The notes below the pieces were generated by a model. The model was not told the DNA's origin. It did no database searches and worked only from the letters and a program-made list of their open reading frames with translations. DNA of 64,000 nt from Silene conica (Eukaryota; Streptophyta; Magnoliopsida; Caryophyllales; Caryophyllaceae). The DNA is taken from NCBI GenBank assembly GCA_029255685.2, contig CM055313.2:49756579-49820578 (forward strand), read 5' to 3'. This document shows positions 11,089-23,541 of the stretch, in pieces (the stretch's first letter is position 1; each line of letters begins with the position of its first letter). The position numbers and the translations under genes were made by a program.

Positions 11089-12371
11089 TGTTGGGAAATG
11101 TGTCCTCAACAATAGTGCGATCACATAATTAAATCTCATAACGAGAATACGCAAGGGATGATAAGAATTATTAGTCAACTGACCAACATTAATCGGTAAT
11201 GATTGGCTAGCTAGAGTTTGACATTACTGTCGTATGACGGTGATGGTCAGTTGATCCCTTTAGGTCACACCTTTAGGACAATTCCCTTAATTGATAGAAT
11301 GATCAAATGTATATTGATACGACTTGATCCTATTCCTTAAACTCGTATATCGAGAAATTAGAGGTTAAATCTTAATGTAAGATTTTTGTTTAAAATTGAA
11401 ACGTGTCAATTGTTAAACAATAAACGATATTTTATAATATCAAAATTAGAATGAACCGGGTTGTAATTAATACAAAGGTTGTAGATCGTATTGACGATTA
11501 TTATTTTATATTGGTAATTACGAATTACTTGTCAACTTGATAAATGTGATTTATTTATTTTATACATAATATTTATTTGATAAATATGTATATTTAAATT
11601 AAATCAATTGTATATTTTACAATGTGACATATTGTATGTCACATGACATACAATTATAAGATTGACAAAAGATAAAATTAAGTCCATATTATGGCTTATG
11701 TTAGACGGTTTGGGTGAGTGGTTAAGGAGTGATTATGCTTCTTAAATAACACTCTTTAAATGTTCATCATTAGGGTGCTCTTGTAAATAGTACCTAGAGC
11801 CACCCTAAGAGCATTGAAAAGAGGAAATGTTCCCTCTTACTACTACCCATACCCGGCCACCCAATAGCCAAGACAACCCCTTTAAAGCTTGTGTGAGAGC
11901 TCATAAAACAAGCTAGTTCTAATTTGCATATTTTTCTAAGTGTGTAGAAAACTCAAAAACTCTCTAAACCTAGCCGAGATACACTAAGTGTAAGAGAGAT
12001 TTTATAACCTCAAAAACACATATTATAAAGATAATATCAACATACTAGTAGTAGTATTGTATTTATATTCTAATAAGAGTGATTAGAATTATTAAGGAAA
12101 ATCCGATTCCTAGTCTAGCACGCATTAGGGTTCGGTTTATTGAGGGCTTGTCTTGGTGCATCCGGAGGAGGTATTCTAATTTGGGTACTTGGAGGATCAT
12201 CCTTGCTAAGCTAGGACCGAGTGTAAGAACACGGTTTTCTCCTTATTTCAGCATTTAGTAGCATGCATAAGATCTTATAAACGAGTTTATTAATATGTTA
12301 ATTAAAAGTTAATTAAAGGTTTATGTTAGTATGACTAATATTAGTTTATGAGCAACTAGTTAAACCTAACA
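11089..12371 (+). repeat. Inner Copia LTR, plus orientation
   Basis: 1,283 bp from TGTTGGGAAATG to AACCTAACA, preceded by a polypurine tract as a 3' LTR should be. It is nearly identical to the reverse complement of 16802-18084; one visible difference is GATCCTATTCC here against GATCATATTCC there. It is clearly related to, but much diverged from, the outer LTRs. Confidence 0.92.
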
Positions 12372-13448
12372 ATTCTCTCTAAATGGTAGGCTTAATTCTT
12401 TTAATGAAAATCGCCCCCACTAAAATCAATATCTCTCGATATCTTAAATGAACCTTTCATTTCTCGCATGTTAAACTATTACTTGAATCATTATCACTAT
12501 CACTATCCCTATAGTGATCTGTTCCTATTCAATCAATCATTACCTTCTTATCATGTCTTCGTTTCCTCGAGACGAAAATGACATGATAATTTCTTTATAA
12601 CTACATAGGAACCGTTTTCCTACCGATGATTTCATACGGGGTTTCAAGTTTTCTCTCTATGAAACAATGAACACAAAGAACCTTTCTTCGAGTGTCCTCC
12701 CGTAGTTTCTTCAAATCATTTAGGGCTCTTCTTAAGACTCCCAAGTAAGAATCTTCTCTAAGATCCTTCCTTTATTAAAATCATTGGTTTGTGAGCGAAA
12801 TATTTTCTCCCACTCTATCCTTCTAACAATAACCTTTACTTGTTTAAGGATAGCTATTTCGAATAACCAATGTATTTGAATGTTTGAAGTTTGATAGGTG
12901 TGATGAATACATTCTCATTTTCACTTAAAATGAAAATCTTATAATGAACTGATATAGTCTCATTTTGATTGAATCTATCTCATGGGGTGTAGTTCTCCGT
13001 TTTAATCAACTCTTTGATTATCTTATACTTGATCGTATCAATATTTATTGCGTGATTGAATCACTATCATTCATGTTTAAACAAGGCATGCATTTTATTT
13101 GAGAAATCAAAACATTGATTAAGAACAAAAGTAGTGACTCGGGTTGAAAACCAAGTCACCAATATCCAAAACTACAACCATTGTTTTAGGATTTTAATCC
13201 TTGTCTTACAAGAAAATTAAATTGTTCCTTAAATAAATGCAAAATATGAAAGAAGGCGATATGAAAATTAGAGCCTAGCTCTTCAAGTCTTCGATCAATT
13301 GGATGCTACCGTAGCCATCCAAGTAAGGAACTTCAAGCTTCCTTCTCCTTGCCCTTATCATTATTCGGGGGTGGCCCTTTAAAACAATTAAAAAGGGTAA
13401 ACATCAACATATTTGTATCACTATACATAAGTTGATAAATGACATGAA
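12372..13448 (-). mobile_element. 3' interior of the inner element, no gene seen
   Basis: Read on the minus strand this follows the gag stop codon. No pol motif is visible. It ends at the inward edge of the plus-oriented LTR without a polypurine tract, so the normal 3' end of the minus-strand element is missing. Confidence 0.55.
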
Positions 13449-14357
13449 TTATTCACGAGAATTATTACCTACGGCGGTTGCCTTCCCATTTTTGAGATCG
13501 CTTAAGTATTTTGGGCAATTTCTCTTCCAATGACCGATCCTCGTGCAATAATGGCACTTGTCTTGCTCTTTTGAAGACGAGGTGGAAGCGCCTTTCGAAA
13601 AGGTCTTTTCTTTGGTAGCCTTGGGCTTGAACGTTTTCTTGCCCTTGCCTTTCGAGGCATTCCTCTTGAAGCTCGTTTTCCCTTTCTTTTCGATGTTCAA
13701 AACATCTTTGGTGGAACTTTCATGAAGTCCCATGTCCCTTTCGGCTTGGACTAGCATCTTATGCAACTCTTCCAACGTGGTCTCTTGGTTTCGCATATTG
13801 AAATTCACCCGGAATTGAGCATACGCCTTAACCTTATTGAGCGAGTGAAGAACTCGGTCAATAATTAGAGAGTCGGGAACATCAACATTTTGAGCTTTTA
13901 GAGTCTCCGCGAGCTCAACGAGTTTGAGCACATGAGGGCTTATCTTTTGCCCTTCCTTGAAAGTAATGTCAAAGAAAGCGGAAGCCGCCTCATATTGAAT
14001 CACCCTAGGAGTTTGCGAAAACATGGTCGCAAGCTTGGTGTATATCTCATATGATGTGGTCAACTTAATCATACTCCTTTGGAGATCCGGCTCCATGGAG
14101 AAGATGAGCACATTTTTAAGAGCGGAGGACTCTTTCATGTAGGCTTCATAGGCCTCACGAGTTTGGACCGATGAACGAGCGGTCGGAGCGGGAGGAGCGG
14201 CTTCGGATAGGTAACGACTCTTATCGTCACCTTGAGCGGCCAAAAGCAATTGCGCATCCCAATCCTTAAAATTGGAACCATGCTTATCGAGTTTGCAACG
14301 ATCCATAAAGGATCGAAGCCATGATACGTTAGTGAGAGGTGGAGCGTTGGTTGCCAT
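13449..14357 (-). CDS. gag: Copia-type gag polyprotein (nucleocapsid), 302 aa
   Basis: Intact ORF of 302 codons from ATG at 14357 to TAA at 13449. Residues about 1-230 have the look of the UBN2/Copia gag domain (SWLRSFMDRCKLDKHGSNFKD near the start, then LRF-type helical capsid segments with SAFFDITFKEGQKIS). Residues 230-265 are Lys/Ser-rich and basic. A CCHC zinc knuckle follows with Cys268, Cys271, His276 and Cys281, which binds RNA during packaging. The product would form cytoplasmic virus-like particles. Gag stops here: no protease, integrase or reverse transcriptase follows in any frame, so the element resembles plant gag-only terminal-repeat elements. A G at +4 favours this start codon. 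Kept intact, it may still supply capsid to related elements, though that is inference. Confidence 0.88.
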   Translation of the reverse strand: MATNAPPLTNVSWLRSFMDRCKLDKHGSNFKDWDAQLLLAAQGDDKSRYLSEAAPPAPTARSSVQTREAYEAYMKESSALKNVLIFSMEPDLQRSMIKLTTSYEIYTKLATMFSQTPRVIQYEAASAFFDITFKEGQKISPHVLKLVELAETLKAQNVDVPDSLIIDRVLHSLNKVKAYAQFRVNFNMRNQETTLEELHKMLVQAERDMGLHESSTKDVLNIEKKGKTSFKRNASKGKGKKTFKPKATKEKTFSKGASTSSSKEQDKCHYCTRIGHWKRNCPKYLSDLKNGKATAVGNNSRE

Positions 14358-16787
14358 AGTCGATGTTGAAAATTAAACTACAATAATAAAAGGAAAACAA
14401 CATCATTTTAAATTCATAATTTAAACTATAACTTTAACAAGTTTAGTTGTATATTTACTTAATGATCTCTTACCCAATTAAGTAAACAATCCCGAGACCC
14501 AAACCCATACTAATTCGGGCACGGTGTAGCCGATTCAACCCGTATCGGTATAATTTGGTGGATTAACCCTTTAATCGGTTCTACTCTTAGAACTCTCGGT
14601 CGACAATTTTCTTAAAATTATCTTTAGCCCGAACTTATTGCAACTACGGTTACGAATACTTTCGTTGAGATCAACCAAATTTCAAGGTGTAATCTTATTA
14701 CCCAACGTGACAATTTTAGTACCCCGGTGTAGCCGAGCCTACGTCCTTGTGAAGAAGGGATTCATGGGTCCGTACTTTTTGGTAAGGCTAAGTCTCAATA
14801 TTTATATGTAAGAGATCTAGTCAAATTATTATCTATCTCCGTTTAAGTGAACTAAGTCGGTGAATTATCGATAAAATAAAAGACTAGGTCGACTAAGTCG
14901 AAACATGCATGATACGATGTATGACGATTTGGCTATGCATGCAAACATATAAAAAGCAAAATAAAAGCATAAATAAACCCTAGTATGGCCTTTCCTAGAA
15001 AAGAAATAACAAAGTACAAATTCGGAAACCAACTCCTTTGGTCCCTTGAACTTCACGCGGCACGCACTTCGAGGTAAACACCGTCTTGATCGGAACTCCT
15101 TTCCGAATGGCACCGTCTTCAAGGAACTCCGGATTTTACAAATATTACAACTTTTCTAATCTACTTTATACATTATAAAATAGAAATAAATTACAATTGG
15201 GTGATACGAGATCACAAAATTATAACCGAATCGGTAACCCCTTACATTACGGGAAATACCGATTTAAAGACTAAGGCCATACTAAGTAAATTACATAATT
15301 CCCAAAATTACGTAAATAAAATCATGACATTCATAATATAAAATATGCAATGCTTATATAAATATGAATTAACATGCAAACCCTAAGCCAAATCGTCCTA
15401 TTTAAAACACTTATTTAAATAGTTATCGCAAACCTCGGTTTATGGAATCACGTGTTTTAACGATTAACAACATTATGCATTATATGAAACGGTTTTCATC
15501 CTTAAGTTAATCATCCTAACTCGCATAGGATTCAAAATTTAGTCTTACTCAAACTTTGAACATGATTTAACTTAATATATTTTATTATTGATCGGTATTA
15601 CTCGGTTTTTCGGGAAAAATAATATAAAAATCCAAAAGAGTCATAAAAATTTCGAAAATTCAAAATTCAAATTTTGAAAAATCCAGAATATTCTTAAAAT
15701 TTTCAGAAAGTTAAAATATTAGTATTTTATACGGTTTTATTATTATTTCGAAAATAACACGTAAAACGAGCAATTTAAGTCGGAAAATTCAATAATTAAC
15801 TTCATAAATGCAAATTAAATACTAATAATATTTTTATACCTTCCAAAACATTTTAAGAACACAATATGGACAGAAAATTAAATGGCACATTGCCCCATAG
15901 CCGAAATAATTGCATGACTCTTTTAATTAATTTTAAATGTAACCTTTTTATCAAATTAAAATTAAATAAAATCAAATCAAATCTGAAACTTTTGGCTCCC
16001 AAGAATATTTTCATGATGAACATATCACATATGACTAATATGGGTTACATTTTCGGCCATTTTTAACAACATTTGCAAATTTTAACGATTTACGTCATAT
16101 ATCATACGATTTTAACCTTTAAAATTATTTCTCAAGCATAAAATAAGATAAAATTCTCGAAAATTTAATACATGCTGGAAATAATATATATGACATCGTG
16201 TTAAATTTTTATGGCCAAATTCAAACTTAAACTATTAAAGTCGAAATAATGTCACTAATTACCCGATTTTTACATTAAAAATCTATAATATTGCAATATT
16301 TGAGATAAATTTCTGGAAAATTCAACATAAATTTTAAATATTTCATGTGACATCCTCATAAATTTTTATAGTCAAATTCATAATATAACTATTTTAACCC
16401 ATTTTTATTCATCTTATTGCATTTTAACCATTAAAATTCATATCACACGATTTAAAGGTCCATAATTTACGAAAATTCATATTCATATTATAGAAAATAC
16501 ATGTGATATCATACTGAAAAATCTCGGCCAGAAGCTTATTTTAACTATTTTTCCCAAAAAATAAACATTTTTAACCATTAAAAAACAATAAAATCCGAGA
16601 TTTAATATACCATAAGTCAATATTCATGCAAAATATATTCCAAATATTCTAAAACATTTTAGAAAACAGTAGGTATCATGCTAATTAAATTTCGTGCATA
16701 TCATATATCAAACGAAAAATCCAATTTTATTTTGTTATCACTATAACTCCGTAAAAACGTAAACGGAAAGCATGCAAACAACCTATT
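14358..16787 (-). mobile_element. Non-coding leader of the gag-only element
   Basis: About 2.4 kb between primer-binding site and gag, AT-rich, with repeated ATTTTTAACC/GTTAAAATCGG phrases like the outer leader. The block nearest gag (14480-14790) parallels 9000-9310. Small frames such as 15866-16066 on the plus strand are chance openings. Confidence 0.6.
15016..15135 (-). repeat. Leader block conserved with 8620-8732
   Basis: Counterpart of the outer-element leader block. On the minus strand it lies in an 85-codon frame (15122 to 14865) whose middle reads like TVPFGKEFRSRR. The frame differs from the outer copy by substitutions and small length changes. Its role is unknown. Confidence 0.5.
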
Positions 16788-16799
16788 TCTCTTATACCA
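16788..16799 (-). other. Degenerate initiator-Met primer-binding site
   Basis: On the minus strand TGGTATAAGAGA lies two bases beyond the LTR end, against TGGTATCAGAGC in the outer element: two mismatches in twelve. Its position shows that 16802-18084 is the 5' LTR of a minus-strand element. Confidence 0.75.
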
Positions 16800-16801
16800 A
16801 T

Positions 16802-18084
16802 TGTTAGGTTTAACTAGTTGCTCATAAACTAATATTAGTCATACTAACATAAACCTTTAATTAACTTTTAATTAACATATTAATAAACTCGTTTATAAGA
16901 TCTTATGCATGCTACTAAATGCGGAAATAAGGAGAAAACCGTGTTCTTACACTCGGTCCTAGCTTAGCAAGGATGATCCTCCAAGTACCCAAATTAGAAT
17001 ACCTCCTCCGGATGCACCAAGACAAGCCCTCAATAAACCGAACCCTAATGCGTGCTAGACTAGGAATCGGATTTTCCTTAATAATTCTAATCACTCTTAT
17101 TAGAATATAAATACAATACTACTACTAGTATGTTGATATTATCTTTATAATATGTGTTTTTGAGGTTATAAAATCTCTCTTACACTTAGTGTATCTCGGC
17201 TAGGTTTAGAGAGTTTTTGAGTTTTCTACACACTTAGAAAAATATGCAAATTAGAACTAGCTTGTTTTATGAGCTCTCACACAAGCTTTAAAGGGGTTGT
17301 CTTGGCTATTGGGTGGCCGGGTATGGGTAGTAGTAAGAGGGAACATTTCCTCTTTTCAATGCTCTTAGGGTGGCTCTAGGTACTATTTACAAGAGCACCC
17401 TAATGATGAACATTTAAAGAGTGTTATTTAAGAAGCATAATCACTCCTTAACCACTCACCCAAACCGTCTAACATAAGCCATAATATGGACTTAATTTTA
17501 TCTTTTGTCAATCTTATAATTGTATGTCATGTGACATACAATATGTCACATTGTAAAATATACAATTGATTTAATTTAAATATACATATTTATCAAATAA
17601 ATATTATGTATAAAATAAATAAATCACATTTATCAAGTTGACAAGTAATTCGTAATTACCAATATAAAATAATAATCGTCAATACGATCTACAACCTTTG
17701 TATTAATTACAACCCGGTTCATTCTAATTTTGATATTATAAAATATCGTTTATTGTTTAACAATTGACACGTTTCAATTTTAAACAAAAATCTTACATTA
17801 AGATTTAACCTCTAATTTCTCGATATACGAGTTTAAGGAATATGATCAAGTCGTATCAATATACATTTGATCATTCTATCAATTAAGGGAATTGTCCTAA
17901 AGGTGTGACCTAAAGGGATCAACTGACCATCACCGTCATACGACAGTAATGTCAAACTCTAGCTAGCCAATCATTACCGATTAATGTTGGTCAGTTGACT
18001 AATAATTCTTATCATCCCTTGCGTATTCTCGTTATGAGATTTAATTATGTGATCGCACTATTGTTGAGGACACATTTCCCAACA
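16802..18084 (-). repeat. Inner Copia LTR, minus orientation (5' LTR of the gag element)
   Basis: 1,283 bp, starting TGTTGGGAAATG at 18084 on the minus strand. Same length and almost the same sequence as 11089-12371 but facing it. The five bases outside each end (ATTCT after 12371, ATTAA after 18084) do not form a target-site duplication. Confidence 0.92.
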
Positions 18085-20994
18085 ATTAACTCCTATGAGG
18101 AATTAATTTGGAATTAATTGAAGAAAAGATCTTCTTCAAATAATAATTCTTGAAGTGAGTGGGAGCTATGAGAAGACCAAATCTTTCTTAAGTAGTTAAG
18201 AATAGGACGAGGTTGAGAGAAAATCGTGTAAGACACGAAGTTAGAAACTACTCCAAATTGTAAAGTCTAAGGATGTTGGAAGTATGAGAAAATCGTGTAA
18301 GACACGAAGTTAGAAACTACTCCAAATTGTAAAGTCTAAGGATGTTGGAAGTATGACTCCAACACATTTCTTAGGTAATACTTATGACATTGAGTTTTCA
18401 TTCTACATTATTTGCATATGAGTGCAAATTGGTGAATCATGTTAGTAATTCCATTTTCATGTGATTGAAAGATGATAAAAGAATGACAAAACCCGCTAAT
18501 CTAAATGGGTATTTAAAGGAGGATGTGTTAATAACACAATCCGAGGGTTCTTGTGAATCCTATCGTCCTAACGTGAAGAAAATCATATGACGATTTGCCA
18601 AGAATAAACATGAATGGAACTAAGGTAGTTTCCAATTCATCCGTAAGACATATACATGTTATATTGTGCTTGACCAAGTTTTGGATTTAGAGTAATACAC
18701 AAATAATAGTTATTATGTACATCATCTAAATATAATTTGAGTTTTGCATAAAAGGTAAAAGTTTTACCATTACGCAATTGAAACAAATGTTGTACTCAAT
18801 GTTACCACGAATTGGTTCATGGTTAGGCCATACGAATCAAGGTAATTATATTCCAAAACTAAGGTGGAAATGTCATATGTACCCTAAAAACTCTAGTTGG
18901 TGCCCCAAATTTTTCCATCATTTCTCGATTGAAAGTTGCAATTGAGGTTAGGAATCTCATGGGTTATGCGAATCTTGCATTCAAAGCAAGTCATTCACCC
19001 TATAAACACTTTAAGGTGTGTAGGTGAGTGAAATTTCAAATCTTGAAAGATATTTTAATTCTTCGATTGAGAAAATTAACGCACAAGAAATTCACGTTGA
19101 GAATGTTGTGCATTGGCTCAAGAAGATGTTCTTGGAATTAGATAATGATCTAATTAAGCCTAGTAATTTACACCAAATAGATTGTGATAAAGTATCACAA
19201 GTTTACTTTCGTGAGCACGTTCATAAATTGCGCGAAAAAGTAACATTGAATCATGTGAGATATGATTAAATCTTTACAACAAGTGGGAGTTACTTTCTAT
19301 TCCGATTTTGTCGAGCATTTATTTTTCCGCTATCTTATAAAGCATGGGCATACAAGTCATATGAGATATGAATAGGCAAGGTGTCTAAGTTGTAGCCTAT
19401 TTCAAATGACAATTTTTCCTATATGATCATGAGAACAAAAGGTTTGTGGCTCATGATGCTGTCTATAAAGAAAGGAGGATTATTTCTTTTAGACAGAGTG
19501 GGAGAAATTATTAAAGAGCCACAATTTCAGTATGATGCAATAGGAAAATGTTCTTCCTAGTTGAGATAAGTGGAAATTTCATTCGAAAATTAAGTTGACG
19601 AGTGTAATGTTGTCTTCTAAGAGTGCAACGAATTTGTAACTTGTATAAGTGCCTTATTTAGTTTCGACTCTACCTGAATCCGAAATAGCTCAGTTGATTG
19701 GTGGAAAGGGTTTCGCACGCAACAACGGATCTATATTAAAATCGGATCAAATAATGTTGTTGGATTTTAAAATCATCTACGATGAGTTTTGAAAATCACA
19801 ACCATCCTAAGAAAGGATGACAAGAGTTGAATTAGATAAATTGATGGCAAAGAGTTTTCCACGCAATAACATGGCTTCGAGTTCAAATATTTTGACATGT
19901 TGGATTTTAAAAGTCATCAAGTATGAACTTTGTAAAATCACAACTATCCTACAAGGGAAATGTCAAAAGGTTGAATTCTTTAATTTAATCATGTGATAAG
20001 CATTTTCTTGAAAGTCAAGAAGTTATGTTTATACATGAAGTTTAGTGGGAGTAAAGTTATGTCTATAGTCTTACATGAATGTGACATGTTGATCATTATA
20101 AATGATAAAGATCATTATGAATGATAAAGACTTGTAAAAGGAATAAATACATCACTAGGATATATATCCTATTAATGGATATTAGCGTATAAGTACATAT
20201 TCTTATGTCGATAAGAATAAGGGTAAGTTCAAATGTTTTGAACTATAGAAATTGAATCCACATGCTTCCGCTGCAGGATCAATTCTTTACGCTAAGATGT
20301 ATTACCATTATCAAACTTCGTATACTTGGAGTATGACGAAATGTTACAAATCGAATTTGGAGAAAAATCTCTATGTGTAGCCATATAGTTCATCAAACAC
20401 TACTGAATAAGTACTAAAAGGATGAAGCTAAATGTTTGGATATTTCATTGGTTTAATGTGCAAAGAGTTGCACAATACCAAGTTCAAAACACATATGGAT
20501 GGTTAGAGAACCATTTTGACTACAATCATAAAAGGAAGAAATCTGTTAGAATTATTCTATACAGTAGAACAATGAAGGTATTCAACAAATATGAGTACAC
20601 TTATATCTATAAGATATAATAGAGGGAAGAGTCTCTCAGACACTGTGAAAACAGTGGGAGCTATTCTATTGTTAGAAAGCTTGCATCTAGATATGGATCA
20701 AGACACGTACTCATAAGGTTAGCATAATGAGATTATGCATAACCAAGGGAAATTATAGTAAGGTTATGTGAAGCACTAAAGTTGTTAAGGCTTACTAACC
20801 AAAGGCCTTCTTATAGGCTTAACATGATAAATCATGTCATTTCAATTGAGTTGAGATGTAACACTATACAAGTACGAATTATAGATTATGTAGTAATTGA
20901 TATGGCATCAATTTTACATATGTGATAATGCATTCATCATTTGAGTTATTTATAACTCACCCCAGGTCATGTCATATTCAAATGGGATGGTAAG
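18085..20994 (+). mobile_element. 3' interior of the outer element, no conserved gene
   Basis: Non-coding apart from short frames such as 19024-19269 (81 codons, MSEISNLERYF..., rich in charged residues, not recognised) and 20422-20619. No reverse transcriptase or integrase motif is seen on either strand. Phrases such as AGTGGGAG recur, suggesting decayed internal polypurine-like tracts. Confidence 0.55.
18217..18354. repeat. Perfect tandem duplication, 2 x 69 bp
   Basis: The stretch beginning GAGAAAATCGTGTAAGACAC at 18217 is repeated directly at 18286. The copies appear identical, pointing to a recent slippage or exchange event. Confidence 0.9.
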
Positions 20995-21662
20995 ACCATA
21001 TTGAACCCCATTAAAGTGAATTGAATTATCATGACCTCGCCCCTAGTTGCTTAAGTAAGGTGACGTCTCAATGCAACCGGATGTGTGATGCGATTGATGG
21101 CGAGTTCAATTGCCATAGAGTCATACGGGATGACTAATCGATCACCTAGGCATAGACATGTTAAGACACATTTGCCGGGCTAATGACCGCTGATAGAGCT
21201 CTGGCGTACTCTTATTAAAAGACTGCCTGGTCGTGGCGGGAGCATCTATCGTGTTTCACATGAGTCAGTTCTTGGACTAATGATTGTTCTCTGAGGTGGC
21301 ATAGTTTCAGATTAACTTTGATTTATGACCTAACACCTTCGTAACTGGGGTTTATATGGACATATTTTGGGTTATGATGGACTATGGCCAGCCGGAAGGA
21401 ATAGGTCGATTGGGAATTGTCCACCCCTTGTCAGGGTTGAGAAATATCTCTAGGCCACTCGAGGAGAATAATAACTAGAAATGCGTGGCCACGCTCGGAA
21501 GGTATCTATGGTAGATAATTCCGGTCAGTAGTTATAACTCCAGATCGAGATAAACCACTCTAGATTTTAATCAATTGTCGGCACGACCTGAGAGGACGCC
21601 ATGCATTGAGTGGGAGATAGTAATAGGGCAAGAGAATTGGTGACACACACTTGTCTCGGACA
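20995..21662 (+). repeat. Conserved pre-LTR block, outer subfamily
   Basis: Counterpart of 10440-11077. It is followed by the polypurine tract AGTGGGAGAT at 21663-21672 and then the 3' LTR. Confidence 0.7.
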
Positions 21663-21672
21663 AGTGGGAGAT
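21663..21672 (+). other. Polypurine tract of the outer element
   Basis: AGTGGGAGAT directly before TGTTGG of the 3' LTR. This is the plus-strand priming site. Confidence 0.8.
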
Positions 21673-22981
21673 TGTTGGAGGAAGTGTCCTCGACAATAAT
21701 GTGTTGACATAATTAAAACTCATTTGAATGAAACACAACTGGGAGTGTTACTCTTTTAAAGTCGACTGATCAACATTTACCGATAATGATTGGCTGTCTA
21801 GAGTTTGACATTATCGTCATATGATGGTGGTGATCAGTTGATCCCTTAAGGTCATATCTTTAGGGAATTCCGTCTCAATGGAATAAATTAATTAATATTG
21901 TATTGGATACGAATTAATTAATAACTAGAAATTTTGGAAATAATTTTATATGACGAATATTTTATAATGGGATTATAATAATAATAGTCAAAGTAATAAA
22001 ATCGTTTTATTACTCGGTTTTTATTTATTCATTTAGGAAACGATTAAATTGAGAATGAACACGGTTGATCATAAAATTACAAAGAGTTGTAATTAAAATT
22101 ATGATATTACATTTTATACAATAATAATCTCGAAATTATTAGTGTAATTATTTAAATGTAATAAATTTGTAAATTATGAATTTTAATAGTTAAATTTGCA
22201 CAATTAACAAATTGGGTCATGTGTTATGAGACATGTGTGACATGTTACAAATTAACACAATTGACAAAGATAAAATGGAGTCCATTTTATCTCAAACTAA
22301 ACCGTGTAAGTAGATGGTGAATAGGGTGATTATGTGTTAAATTGAACATAATCATACTAGTCTTACAAAGCCTAAAATAGGTGTGTAAGATTGTAAGAGT
22401 GTGTAAGGCATATTGTATGCTTTTTTTGTGTAAGACAAGTGAGCATGCATTGGCTCACTTTGGCTTGTGTAGGCCGGCCATCACATGAGCAAGTAAGCTC
22501 ATTTTTGCTCCATATATACTTCACTACACACAACATGCAAGAGTTAGTGAAGTGGTGGATGCTTGGATGCTTTCACATTTTACACACTACAAACCTTATT
22601 CAATCTCATACTCTCTAGAAAATAGTCTTTCTAGTATTGAAAATCCTTTCATACTAATAATATTAAGAGTAATATTATTAATTTCTAGTTTACTAATACA
22701 ATTTTTCTAGTAACAAAAATTGTGTTGGTTTGAGATCGGGTCCTTGATACGCATCTTTTGGAGACGATTTTTGTTAGATCGTTATAAGGGTATTTCGTTT
22801 TTGAAGACTCATATAATAGGTGATTATTGAGTATAAACCTTCTAAAACCACTGTAAGCACATTCATTTATCTTATGATATCATCATGCATGCATAAGATC
22901 TTATTAAGTTTTATGACTAAACTTAAAGAAACAAAACTCACATTAGATATGAGTATAAAATGAGGAACTTAGTTCCCAACA
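21673..22981 (+). repeat. 3' LTR of the 17.3-kb Copia-type element
   Basis: 1,309 bp, TGTTGG to CCAACA, followed at once by TCAAG. About a dozen single-base differences from the 5' LTR and no length difference. Confidence 0.93.
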
Positions 22982-23441
22982 TCAAGGTCACGGTACCACT
23001 CTCTAGCCCCCTCAGATAAAGAAAAAGGGAAGAAACCTCCTTAATCCTCTCCTGAGTCACCGTCTGCGACGTCGGGATAGTTGAGCAATAGTCAGTGAAT
23101 ATCTCCATGTGTTTTCTAGGGTCCTCCCCAGCTGTGCCCCGGTACATATTCTTTTAGGCCAAGTTGATATAGGAAGGTCGAATATCAAAGGTGTTATCAG
23201 CTGCATCGGCTACAAGAGTGAACCCCTATGGAGTGGAGTCAGCCTTAGGCTCGGAATGGCTTGCAGTGTTCGGCATTTTGGTGATTTGGTTGACTGGTTC
23301 AGGAGTAAATGGGTCAGGTGTAATCAAGACTTCTTCCTGACTCGTTCTCCTTCTTTCTCTTCTGCGGCGCAGGAACACTCTTTCAGGCTCCGGATTCGCA
23401 ACTACTAATACGTACCTAGAAGACCTACGCATACACAACAC
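22982..23441 (-). pseudogene. Athila-like gag remnant, broken by stops and by the Copia insertion
   Basis: Minus-strand frame from ATG at 23441. It has an Arg-rich early part (RRRRERRR) and later MYRGTAGEDPRKHMEIFTDYC and IPTSQTVTQERIKEV, the recognisable core of Athila/Gypsy retrotransposon gag. Two in-frame stops interrupt it (TAG at 23228-23226 and TAA at 23156-23154) and the reading frame is disturbed after the ERIKEV motif. It is then cut by the TCAAG insertion site of the Copia element. On the far side of that element only about 13 bp separate the site from the other LTR, so nearly the whole interior had been deleted before or around insertion. Not functional. Confidence 0.8.
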
Positions 23442-23541
23442 TGAGAAAAAGAATAAGAACGGTCTTAAGGAATTAAAAGAAATTCCTTAAGACAAACAAT
23501 CAAAAATATAAACTAACACAAAAGCTTAAAACCTATTGCCT

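Larger units (their letters stand above)
5660..22981 (+). mobile_element. 17.3-kb Copia-type composite retrotransposon without pol
   Basis: Two 1,309-bp LTRs in direct orientation (TGTTGGAGG...CCCAACA), a tRNA-iMet-type primer-binding site, a polypurine tract (AGTGGGAGAT) and a perfect TCAAG duplication. The interior has no protease, integrase, reverse transcriptase or RNase H frame. It holds a second subfamily of the same kind of element in rearranged form (11089-18084). By eye the LTRs differ at about a dozen sites, so the insertion is fairly recent. Transposition must have relied on proteins from elsewhere. Confidence 0.85.

Noticed and set aside
15866..16066. 66-codon plus-strand ORF
   Set aside because: It is antisense to the AT-rich leader of the gag element and has biased, low-complexity composition.
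19024..19269. 81-codon ORF as a host gene
   Set aside because: It lies inside retroelement DNA, has no recognisable domain and no promoter context. Left unannotated as a gene.
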